Source of the DNA: Sphingobacterium sp. lm-10
GTDB taxonomy: Bacteria > Bacteroidota > Bacteroidia > Sphingobacteriales > Sphingobacteriaceae
Direction of reading: 5' to 3'
Assembly (NCBI RefSeq): GCF_023554555.1
Contig: NZ_JAMJWC010000001.1
Location: 1,860,001-1,924,000, forward strand
Length of the DNA: 64,000 bases
Shown: positions 54,586-62,467 of the stretch, in pieces
Numbering within the stretch: position 1 is the first letter of the stretch
How the letters are laid out: the number at the start of each line of letters is the position of its first letter
Translations under genes and position numbers: made by a program
Notes under the pieces: generated by a model
What the model was told of the DNA's origin: nothing
Seen by the model: only the letters and a program-made list of their open reading frames with translations
The model's database searches: none

Positions 54586-54888
54586 ATGGATCGAGTGAAA
54601 GTATTTAAAGCCCTATCAAATCAAACACGATTAGATATTTTGAATTGGCTTAAAGCACCTGCGGAACATTTTCCACATCAATCAAACGCAGACTTTGAAG
54701 TGGTCGGCGTGTGCGTTGGTCAGATTCAGGCAAAGACAGGTTTATCCCAAAGTACGGTATCCGAGTATCTTTCTATTCTACAACGTGCAGATTTGGTCAT
54801 TGCGTCCCGGGTTGGACAATGGACATATTATAAACGTAATAAAATCGGATTAGAAAATTTAAGCAAAATTGTTAATACGGAATTATAA
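54586..54888 (+). CDS. ArsR-family winged-helix regulator
   Basis: Small dimeric regulator of 100 residues. The start MDRVKVFKALSNQTRLDILNWLK at 54586 is the normal ArsR N-terminus; a TTG-initiated extension to 54550 crosses the promoter and is rejected. The recognition helix lies in IQAKTGLSQSTVSEYLSILQRADLV. The insert ADFEVVGVCVGQIQ holds one cysteine, but no metal-binding CxC of classical ArsR is present, so it may sense a small molecule or redox state. It is 13 bases upstream of the Old Yellow Enzyme gene and very likely controls it. Confidence 0.9.
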   Translation: MDRVKVFKALSNQTRLDILNWLKAPAEHFPHQSNADFEVVGVCVGQIQAKTGLSQSTVSEYLSILQRADLVIASRVGQWTYYKRNKIGLENLSKIVNTEL

Positions 54889-54901
54889 AAAATAGCGTAA
54901 T

Positions 54902-56002
54902 ATGAATACAGATAGTTTATTTAAACCGTTCAAATTAAAATCTTTGAACATAAAAAATAGAATCGTGATGGCACCCATGACCAGATCGTTTTCTCCAAAT
55001 GGCATACCTACGGATGATGTTGCTGCATATTATGCGAGGAGAGCCGCTGCCGAAGTAGGCTTAATCTTATCTGAAGGAACGGTAATAAATCGTCCTTCTT
55101 CATCTGCTGATCCGAATATTCCACATTTTTATGGTGATCAGGCATTAGCAGGATGGCAGAAAGTAATCAACGACGTGCATGCTTCGGGAGGACAAATGGG
55201 GCCCCAAATCTGGCATCAGGGCGTGATGGAAAATCACGCATCAGGATGGCTGCCATCTACACCTTTCGAAGGACCTTCTAGTTTACAAAGACCCGGCTTT
55301 GAGAATGGCGTTCCTATGAGCGACGCTGCAATTGCCGACACCATCTCCGCATTCGGACAAGCAGCGGCCGATGCAAAAGCGTTAGGTTTCGACACGGTAG
55401 AGATCCATGGTGCACACCAGTATCTGATAGATCAGTTTTTCTGGGATGGTACTAATACCCGTACGGATATTTATGGAGGTAAAACCCTGGCGGAACGCTC
55501 ACGTTTTGCAGTCGAGGTCATCAAAGAAGTACGAAAACGTGTTGGCGAAGATTTTACGGTAATCATTCGTTTGTCGCAGTTCAAACCTTCTGACTACAAC
55601 TTTAAATTGGCTAAAAACGAAAAAGAAATGGAACAGTGGTTAACACCATTGTCAAGTGCCGGAATTGATATTTTCCATTGTTCACAACGTCGTTTTTGGG
55701 AGTCTGAATTTGAAGGTTCTGATTTGAATTTTGCAGGTTGGGCTAAAAAAATTACAGGTAAAGCCACTATTTCTGTTGGCTCTGTCGGTTTAGACGGTGA
55801 CTTTTTTGGTGCTTTTGCCGGACAGAGTTCGCAACCTAGTTCTTTAGATGAATTGGTTCGCAGAATGGATCGTGGTGATTTTGATTTAATTGCTGTTGGC
55901 CGCCCATTGTTAGCAGATCCAAATTGGGTTGAAAAAATTAAAAATAATCGTACGGACAAACTGAAAGGATTCACTAAAGACGCCTTTGCAACATTAGCAT
56001 AA
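54902..56002 (+). CDS. Old Yellow Enzyme-family alkene reductase
   Basis: FMN-dependent NAD(P)H oxidoreductase that reduces activated C=C bonds or nitro compounds, 366 residues, TIM barrel. The FMN-binding start is KNRIVMAPMTRSF, the active-site pair is seen in VEIHGAHQYLIDQFFWDGTN (a His-His pair), followed by RTDIYGG, and ISVGSVGLDGDF and DLIAVGRPLLADPNW near the C-terminus. This is the NemA/YqjM-like bacterial group. It is co-transcribed with the ArsR-type regulator, the common arrangement for inducible detoxification of reactive electrophiles. The natural substrate is unknown. Confidence 0.94.
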   Translation: MNTDSLFKPFKLKSLNIKNRIVMAPMTRSFSPNGIPTDDVAAYYARRAAAEVGLILSEGTVINRPSSSADPNIPHFYGDQALAGWQKVINDVHASGGQMGPQIWHQGVMENHASGWLPSTPFEGPSSLQRPGFENGVPMSDAAIADTISAFGQAAADAKALGFDTVEIHGAHQYLIDQFFWDGTNTRTDIYGGKTLAERSRFAVEVIKEVRKRVGEDFTVIIRLSQFKPSDYNFKLAKNEKEMEQWLTPLSSAGIDIFHCSQRRFWESEFEGSDLNFAGWAKKITGKATISVGSVGLDGDFFGAFAGQSSQPSSLDELVRRMDRGDFDLIAVGRPLLADPNWVEKIKNNRTDKLKGFTKDAFATLA

Positions 56003-56023
56003 AATTTCTATCTTAATAGAGGC

Positions 56024-56052
56024 AAAAGGCATTCGTAAGGATGCCTTTTTTT
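56024..56052 (+). terminator. terminator of the arsR-OYE operon
   Basis: AAAAGGCAT pairs with ATGCCTTTT and is followed by further T. It lies 22 bases after the oxidoreductase stop. Confidence 0.8.
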
Positions 56053-56107
56053 ATGTCGGTTAAAGTTCAAAATCGACGCCTTAAACTATGTAAGATCTGT
56101 TTAGAAT

Positions 56108-56139
56108 AAGAAAGGCCATCTTAACAGATGGCCTTTCTT
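56108..56139. terminator. bidirectional terminator, 14-bp perfect stem
   Basis: AAGAAAGGCCATCT pairs with AGATGGCCTTTCTT around TAAC. It lies 29 bases beyond the end of the minus-strand hydrolase gene and can stop that operon. Confidence 0.8.
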
Positions 56140-56167
56140 CGTACACTATTTAATTCTATAGTTGTAA

Positions 56168-58765
56168 TTAATCACTATCCTTTAACGACCAATCGTTATC
56201 GAAAAAACCCACATTAATCAATCCCGACGCGCCATTAGTTAACATATCGACAGAGAAAAACATGTAATCAGGGAATCCGCTGGCGCCGGCAAAGTATTGA
56301 TTTGCTGTGGCCGCTTTCATACCTTGTATACCGGTTCCAGTAATCACACCTACCGAATGAATATCGCTTCCTGACCTTGGCCATACAAAATAACCACCCA
56401 GATCGTTGGCTGTGTGCACCTTCTCTCCCATCTTCAATTCTCCGGTTCTAACTTGAATAGGACAATCAGCCAGCAAAGAGTTCCAGGCACTGTTTGTTTT
56501 AGCATTTCCGATCAGGATAATATTACGATCTGCATAGTCTTTCAGATCAAAATCCTTATCCGACACGATATCAAAAGCACCATTTCCCCGATAATACCAA
56601 GACTCCGCATCATAGCGTGCCTTTTCCCAAGCCCAAGCATTCTCTTCTGCGGTGCCCTTCGTGCCATAAACGTAAACCATAGTATGTTGAAAAGCATCTT
56701 TAAAGGTACCATTCCGATTTGGGCCTTTTTCCCTTAAGCTTGGCGCATCGGCGATTTGCCATGCTTCTGCTTGCTTTTTAAGATAGATAGTGCCATCTTG
56801 TTGCTTCGACAAAGGTACCTCTAATGCATCCAAACTATCCAAATGCAAGACCAACACCCCTTCTCGACCAAAACCCGAGATATCCAATTTCAACAATGCC
56901 ACGTTATCCGTACGTCCGGTAATTTGCTTGCCTTCGAGATCACGCCACAATTGGATGTGAGAATATGCCAAAGCCTTTTGCTGCTGGTGGATTGCTGCCC
57001 AATAATAGCTGGCCGAAATGCCTGGGTTAGATGTCTTGAAATCTATTTCCTGCACCTCATCCGCAGATTTACGCTTGTGCCATTTGAAATAATCAAAAAG
57101 CGGCTTCCAGTCTACGCTTTCGTTGCTATACCAATGCGATCCCCCCGGGTACTCGTAGTAATTGAAATCCGGATGAAAACCACCTAATATGTCACGCATC
57201 TGACGGGCATAATGAACCGGTACAGTACGATCTGCATCTCCATGCAGCACGTATACGCCTAATGGTTTGTAATTCGTTGCGTAAGCGACTACATCACTTT
57301 GGTTACTGGATCTCAACAAGGTGTTTTCCATCACATTTCTGCCCTGATCGGGAATTATGCCATCTGCCGATCCATATCCTTTCAAGGTTGGGTAACCAGC
57401 ACAGGGTGCTATGGCCGCCCATTTGTCAGGGTATGTAGCGCCCAGAAACCAAGTACCGTGTCCACCCATCGAGTGACCGGTCAGATAAACTCGTGCCGGA
57501 TCATGTTGTATTGTTTTTTGTGCTAAACCCAACACTTCCAATGCGTCCAGTCGACCCCAGTCTTCCCAATTAAAGCCTCTTGGTCTGCGATTGGTTGGAG
57601 CTACCAGCGTCCCCCATTCTTTAGATTCATAGGCCTGTGCCTGGCCGAGTGCTTCTACGCCAGCTCCATGCACAGAGAAAAATAAAGCTTTCTCCTGGGC
57701 ATCGCCACCCTTCGCTGGATTCACTGCGTAATACTGCAAACTGCCATCAATGCTACTGATAAAAGTCTGTCGATAGGACTGATTTTTCTCTACGGATCGT
57801 AACTGTAGCATTTGCTCATCCTGCACTTTCCCAGCTTGCACTAAGGCAATAGATACTGGGATGTCTCCTAGTTCGTTCACGGCAGACGCATCAATCGTTG
57901 CAAGTACTTTTCTAGCACTATGCGCCGCAATAGCAGGGATCTCTTGTTCAGAAATCTTCTCGCCTACGGTAGTTCTAATGATCGTTTTCGTTGTTGGCCT
58001 TCCCGAGGAATTGACCACGTTCACTCCGATTTTCAACGCCGAATTATACTGCCCTTTTACGATATCTGCTAGCGTAACATCTTCCATAGCCAGCGATAGT
58101 GGCTTTTCTGGGAAAGACAACTCTGCCGCTACCAATACGCCCCGCACATAGAATTCATTCTTTCCTTTCTTAAGACGTACCGGGATATGCAACCAACCCA
58201 TGCGGTAAGGGTCACCGGCGTGTAATTCTCCGTTGACCAACACGGCACTATTGCCTTTAATATTGAGCACCGCGTCCTGACTTTTCAAGGCATCATATGT
58301 CAGGTACAAATACCCCGAACCAAAGCCACGACGTTGTGGTGGCGGCGTTGTCGAACTAGCATTGGTCATTCTGGCAGTTTGTTGGTCGATACGTCCTGGG
58401 CCGGGCGGATTGTTTGGGTTGTTGAGATTGCCTCCGGCATTTCGTTGTGGACGAAAGAAGCCTGACGTGTCTGCCGAGATCTTCATCCAAGAATTGCCTT
58501 CTTCGGCAGATTTGCTCCAAGCCTGTCCTTCTGCCGGGCTACTAAAACCTTGTTGATAAAACTGTCCTAACAAAGGGTCGGCATATACCGCTTCACGTCC
58601 ATAATTAAATGGAACCTGGAGTAAAAGTCCTTCGGTAAAGATGTGTTTTTCCTGTGCTTGAACGGAAAGAGCCAGACCGACAGCACAGATCCATGTCAGG
58701 GTGGGCTTAAAGATGGCTAAGTCCCAAATGCGTGTTGTATTCATAGATAGTTTATGGTTAATCAT
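56168..58765 (-). CDS. large exported alpha/beta serine hydrolase (prolyl oligopeptidase-like)
   Basis: An 865-residue exported enzyme. An N-terminal hydrophobic signal precedes AVGLALSVQAQ; start at 58765 overlaps the previous stop as TAATG, while the ATG at 58744 is also possible. About residues 40-330 are beta-rich with a Pro/Gly/Asn-rich insert. The catalytic alpha/beta-hydrolase domain follows with the nucleophile elbow LTGHSMGGHGTWFLG near residue 430 and a likely catalytic His in YPGGSHWYSNESVDW. About 600-865 is a separate domain of unknown fold. The layout fits S9-like peptidases or polysaccharide esterases of Bacteroidota. It is the last gene of the redoxin-cytochrome/monooxygenase operon. 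Confidence 0.88.
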   Translation of the reverse strand: MINHKLSMNTTRIWDLAIFKPTLTWICAVGLALSVQAQEKHIFTEGLLLQVPFNYGREAVYADPLLGQFYQQGFSSPAEGQAWSKSAEEGNSWMKISADTSGFFRPQRNAGGNLNNPNNPPGPGRIDQQTARMTNASSTTPPPQRRGFGSGYLYLTYDALKSQDAVLNIKGNSAVLVNGELHAGDPYRMGWLHIPVRLKKGKNEFYVRGVLVAAELSFPEKPLSLAMEDVTLADIVKGQYNSALKIGVNVVNSSGRPTTKTIIRTTVGEKISEQEIPAIAAHSARKVLATIDASAVNELGDIPVSIALVQAGKVQDEQMLQLRSVEKNQSYRQTFISSIDGSLQYYAVNPAKGGDAQEKALFFSVHGAGVEALGQAQAYESKEWGTLVAPTNRRPRGFNWEDWGRLDALEVLGLAQKTIQHDPARVYLTGHSMGGHGTWFLGATYPDKWAAIAPCAGYPTLKGYGSADGIIPDQGRNVMENTLLRSSNQSDVVAYATNYKPLGVYVLHGDADRTVPVHYARQMRDILGGFHPDFNYYEYPGGSHWYSNESVDWKPLFDYFKWHKRKSADEVQEIDFKTSNPGISASYYWAAIHQQQKALAYSHIQLWRDLEGKQITGRTDNVALLKLDISGFGREGVLVLHLDSLDALEVPLSKQQDGTIYLKKQAEAWQIADAPSLREKGPNRNGTFKDAFQHTMVYVYGTKGTAEENAWAWEKARYDAESWYYRGNGAFDIVSDKDFDLKDYADRNIILIGNAKTNSAWNSLLADCPIQVRTGELKMGEKVHTANDLGGYFVWPRSGSDIHSVGVITGTGIQGMKAATANQYFAGASGFPDYMFFSVDMLTNGASGLINVGFFDNDWSLKDSD

Positions 58766-60096
58766 TACGGTAAGTGCCGCAATGAAGTGAGTTGCTTTTC
58801 GTCGTTCGGCTGATAGGGTAAATAAATCATTAAAAGGGTCATCATTTCCTGATCGGACTTCATATTTGAATAAGAGAATATATTTTGTGGCGGTACAAAT
58901 GGATTGAATGGATTGTTCGCCGTGTTATCGTAGGCACATTCCATGTGAATAACTGCTCCTTTTGGAATTTTCTTAAAATGCTTGTAGCGATACATTTCTT
59001 GCCATCGATAGTCCCAATCAGGGATATTGACAAGCGGGATAGTATCGTTATTTTCTAGCGTAGCATAGACCTTAAATGATTTGCCGATGTAATGCATGTG
59101 TGGCCAGATATATAAGAGTGACAGATCTTCCCCTGGATTTTTAAATTTCAGAGTGTAATGACTTACCTTATCTGCCGGAATCATAAAAAATGACGGCTGT
59201 ATATCAAGTTCCCCAATACCACCAGATCCAAAGCTGACTACCTTTACTTCTCGTTCGACTGGAACATCTGTAAAAAATAAATGAACGCCATTTACCGAAA
59301 ATTCATCGATCGGTGTAGCGGAAAAATGTACCGTGAGCAGAATCACGCCACGTTTTGGCATTTTCCAACCTACCTTTGGAGGATAAGCCTCCGCGGCCGC
59401 GCCTGGAATCCATCCTCCATAGTACGCCATTTTTTGCTTAAATCTTTTATAAGGATCAGTATATCTCACCTCACCATCGGTGTGGTTTGCCATAGCGGGT
59501 GCAGCATTAATATCTACCGTAAGATCTTCAATAACCTGTACCGCATAGTTAACATGGTGAATTAGTTTTTTATTATTGGAATAGAATTCTATCGCTTCCA
59601 CATCAAATGATTGGTCTAATTCAAATGGGATTTTAAATTCTACAAATCGTTCGCGGTTATTGCCCTTTACTAAAAAGGTATCCGCAGTGACCAATGTCAT
59701 ATCGGCGGCACGACCATAGTCGGTTGATCGATTTATTGCTTGATTTTTTTCACGCCCTTTTCTTTTTCCTTCTTTTACACCAGCATCTACCCAAGATACA
59801 ATCGTCTGAATATCTTTTTCTGAAAGTGTACGATCATTATCAAAATGCACGTAATCATTATCTGCCCGCCAAGGTGGCATGTATCTAGACTGAACGACTT
59901 CTTTAATGAATGAGGCACGTTTAGCGACGTCCTCATACGTCAACAAATTAAAGGGTGCGGCTTCCCCATCGCGATGGCATCCTGCACATTTGCTTTGTAT
60001 AATAGGCGCTACATCCTGCACATAAGTTTGTGCAGACACCGCACTATGTCCTAATAGTGCAAGCAACCAACAAATAAGGATAGGGAGTCGTATCAT
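58765..60096 (-). CDS. exported fusion of c-type cytochrome and PHM-like dicopper monooxygenase
   Basis: A 443-residue exported protein (signal peptide ending SAVSAQ). Residues 24-105 are a cytochrome c domain with the single haem motif CAGCH (Cys37, Cys40, His41) and the distal-Met region RYMPPW. Residues about 130-440 match the copper type II ascorbate-dependent monooxygenase fold: His180-His181 (LIHHVNYAV), His257 (LTVHFSAT), His333 and His335 (WPHMHYIG) and Met418 or Met419 (SDQEMMTL) line up with the CuH and CuM ligands of peptidylglycine monooxygenase. So a hydroxylase fed by haem is suggested. Start codon and stop are coupled to the neighbours by 2-base and overlapping junctions. Confidence 0.88.
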   Translation of the reverse strand: MIRLPILICWLLALLGHSAVSAQTYVQDVAPIIQSKCAGCHRDGEAAPFNLLTYEDVAKRASFIKEVVQSRYMPPWRADNDYVHFDNDRTLSEKDIQTIVSWVDAGVKEGKRKGREKNQAINRSTDYGRAADMTLVTADTFLVKGNNRERFVEFKIPFELDQSFDVEAIEFYSNNKKLIHHVNYAVQVIEDLTVDINAAPAMANHTDGEVRYTDPYKRFKQKMAYYGGWIPGAAAEAYPPKVGWKMPKRGVILLTVHFSATPIDEFSVNGVHLFFTDVPVEREVKVVSFGSGGIGELDIQPSFFMIPADKVSHYTLKFKNPGEDLSLLYIWPHMHYIGKSFKVYATLENNDTIPLVNIPDWDYRWQEMYRYKHFKKIPKGAVIHMECAYDNTANNPFNPFVPPQNIFSYSNMKSDQEMMTLLMIYLPYQPNDEKQLTSLRHLP

Positions 60097-60098
60097 AA

Positions 60099-60680
60099 TT
60101 ATCGCGTATGTATATAGCAGCCTTTCGCTTCGGTTTTAGTGATCAGAATCGGGCGACCATGCAGTACACTTTCTACCGCATCCTGTAGATAAAATTGTGT
60201 CACCACTACTCGCTTCTTCCCTAGCTCGGGCACAGCATTGTCAATGGCACCAATATACTGCAGTACGCCTTTAGTATACAATGCAGCTGAGGGAGTTACC
60301 GATGCTCCAACTTCTTGAGTTAGTTTAAAATCTGGATCTAGATACATCGGTATCCCTAGTTTGTATTTATCAGCAAATTGTTTGATATCATCACTTCGAT
60401 GCGACTTGCCAGAAAATATCCCCATAAATTTTACCTCTGAACCAAATTGGCGCTGCAGTTGATTGATCGTCTGTGTATAACCTTGACATAGCGGACATTC
60501 TGGAGACAGAAAGAGCAACACCATCGGTTCGTCTGTCTGAATCGTGTATCCTTGGTTGGTATTTATATCCAACAATTGATGTTGATGCAAATTATTTTTC
60601 TGAGCGTAACTGGTACCGCAGAAAAATAATGAAAAACAAACAGCTAGTAACAAGTAATATAAAAATCTATGCATCGTCAT
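60099..60680 (-). CDS. exported thioredoxin-fold protein (redoxin/AhpC-TSA type)
   Basis: A 193-residue exported thiol-redox protein. The frame extends to 60791, but through a terminator and into the upstream gene; the ATG at 60680 (or 60674) directly precedes a signal peptide (HRFLYYLLLAVCFSLFF). The thioredoxin-like domain has the active site SPECPLCQ (Cys62, Cys65 counted from 60680) and the cis-Pro region GASVTPSAALY. Its partner is probably the copper/haem protein encoded 2 bases downstream, where it could keep cysteines or copper in the reduced state, as Sco-like proteins do; this is inference. First gene of a three-gene operon. Confidence 0.88.
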   Translation of the reverse strand: MTMHRFLYYLLLAVCFSLFFCGTSYAQKNNLHQHQLLDINTNQGYTIQTDEPMVLLFLSPECPLCQGYTQTINQLQRQFGSEVKFMGIFSGKSHRSDDIKQFADKYKLGIPMYLDPDFKLTQEVGASVTPSAALYTKGVLQYIGAIDNAVPELGKKRVVVTQFYLQDAVESVLHGRPILITKTEAKGCYIHTR

Positions 60681-60719
60681 ACTATTCGATGTACGCGTGA
60701 AGTTTAAAATAGGTAAAAT

Positions 60720-60749
60720 AATAGCACCGATAAGTATATCGGTGCTATT
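60720..60749 (-). terminator. terminator of the SusC/SusD pair 5 operon
   Basis: AATAGCACCGATA pairs perfectly with TATCGGTGCTATT around AGTA, 13 bases after the SusD stop. The minus-strand tail reads TATTTTACC, T-rich. It separates SusD from the redoxin operon. Confidence 0.75.
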
Positions 60750-60762
60750 GCTAGTAGTTAAT

Positions 60763-62457
60763 TTATTGTTTATCCCACCAGATTCTTCCAAGAATATTGG
60801 ATGGCTCTCCGAAATCTGGATCGCGCATCATCTCGTCCAATGCGGCTTTCTTATTATCAAAATTATACTCTCCTGTTACCGGAAAGCCGATATTGAAACG
60901 ACGTGGCATTTGCGAAACGCTACCCGTATTGGTCCAATCTTCGAATACCAATGCCGTAGTCTTATTTGGCATTCCAGTCCGTTTCACTAAAGCCCATGCC
61001 TCGTTGAAGTTACGATAATAATTCAAATAGGATTGCAGAACAATTTGCTCCAAGCCCGTTGCTGCATTATAAGCTATACCCGGTTTAGTCTTAAAGGCAT
61101 TGATTTCTGCATCTGTCAAGGGTACATAATCCACAATGTGTGTCGATTCAGCCAGCTTATCGTAAAAGCGAAGTGATGCTTCGACACCTTTAGTATACCA
61201 TTCCCCAGCATTCTCATTAGACCATCCTCGTTGTGCGATTTCTGCTCTGATAAAGCAAAGGTCCGCATAGGTAAGTACTGGAAAGATACCAACACCCGTT
61301 CCACCATCATTTTCTGGTTGAAATAGGCGGTCCTGTATACGCGAAACGGTATCTAGCGTAATGGTATTTTCGCCATCACGGATCTGCAGTGGTGCAAAGA
61401 AACGTGCTTTCGTTGGATCTTCTGCTGCTTCTGGATTGGAGAATTGTCCGTAATACCTTCTTGGGTTGAATACCGCTGTCGCTGGAATAACACCCTGATC
61501 TTTTGCACGTTGAAAATTCAACTCACTCCACTGGTTTGGCCGGAAGAAGAAACGCAATCTTGGATCCTCATTATTCCACATATAATCCACTACACCCGAC
61601 TCGCCCACGAAAAGACGACCATTACCTGTAATGTTCCAGTTTCCGCCTTGAGTAAAGTTGATTCGAGCTTTCAAACTCCAGTCTTCCTCACTACTTGAGA
61701 TCAATCCGGCAGGGTGGCTCAACACATCCTGCACAATAGCTTGTAATCTTGCAGGATCACGCTTCATGAGGCGCAAAGCGATCATCAATCGCAATGAATT
61801 GGCCGCTTTTGCCCATTTGGCAGCATCCCCTCCAAAATAAAGATCCTGATTGCCGTAGCTGAATTGTTCTACAGGTTGTGGCGTGCTCAATATGGTTGCC
61901 GCTTCTTTCAGCTCACGGTCAAAAATGGTAAAAAGCTCATCTTGAGTTTCGTACTTAGGCCGTAAGGTACCGCCATAGCGCGATTGGAACGCTTCTGTAT
62001 ATGGAATACTACCGTTCACGTCAGACACATACCATGCTTGCCATGCTTTTACTACGCTAGGAATTGCTCTTTTATACGTATTTCTTGCTCTTTCGTCGTC
62101 CGGCATACGATCGATCATCCGTTGTACGTCTTCTAATAATGGACCTACATCTTCAAAAAACTTACCGTAGCGATTGTTCGCGTTGGCGGCATTGTCCGTC
62201 ACGCCCAGACTATTTCCAGTAACCTGTAAAAAGACCCGTGACCATCTGCTGACGTAGCTATAATTATCATAAAAGGCCTCCATATCATTATCTTGACTCA
62301 TGATGACGGCCTGGGTAAACAAATAATCTACCGGCGGATTTAGCACCGCATCGGGATCTGTATTGTACTCTGCAAACTTGTCGCGGCTGCACCCCATAAT
62401 GGTTGCTTGAGCCACCAGCGCAAATGTAAAGTACTTGAATATTTTTAATGTTGTCAT
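60763..62457 (-). CDS. SusD-like lipoprotein, SusD-like_2 type (pair 5)
   Basis: Surface lipoprotein, 564 residues. The lipobox is IMGC (Cys about 23), then SRDKFAEYNTDPDAV, the SusD-like_2 hallmark. Further family blocks are VVKAWQAWYVSDVNGSIPY, AKWAKAANSLRLMIALRLMK and the terminal GRIWWDKQ. It lies 10 bases after its SusC. The 81 bases after its stop hold the terminator that separates it from the redoxin operon, so the two units have different transcripts but may share a physiological role. Confidence 0.94.
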   Translation of the reverse strand: MTTLKIFKYFTFALVAQATIMGCSRDKFAEYNTDPDAVLNPPVDYLFTQAVIMSQDNDMEAFYDNYSYVSRWSRVFLQVTGNSLGVTDNAANANNRYGKFFEDVGPLLEDVQRMIDRMPDDERARNTYKRAIPSVVKAWQAWYVSDVNGSIPYTEAFQSRYGGTLRPKYETQDELFTIFDRELKEAATILSTPQPVEQFSYGNQDLYFGGDAAKWAKAANSLRLMIALRLMKRDPARLQAIVQDVLSHPAGLISSSEEDWSLKARINFTQGGNWNITGNGRLFVGESGVVDYMWNNEDPRLRFFFRPNQWSELNFQRAKDQGVIPATAVFNPRRYYGQFSNPEAAEDPTKARFFAPLQIRDGENTITLDTVSRIQDRLFQPENDGGTGVGIFPVLTYADLCFIRAEIAQRGWSNENAGEWYTKGVEASLRFYDKLAESTHIVDYVPLTDAEINAFKTKPGIAYNAATGLEQIVLQSYLNYYRNFNEAWALVKRTGMPNKTTALVFEDWTNTGSVSQMPRRFNIGFPVTGEYNFDNKKAALDEMMRDPDFGEPSNILGRIWWDKQ

Positions 62458-62467
62458 AACGCTGTTA

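Noticed and set aside
60681-60791. Long N-terminus for the redoxin
   Set aside because: The extension would be encoded by the SusD terminator hairpin and part of the SusD coding end; the signal peptide starts at 60680 or 60674.
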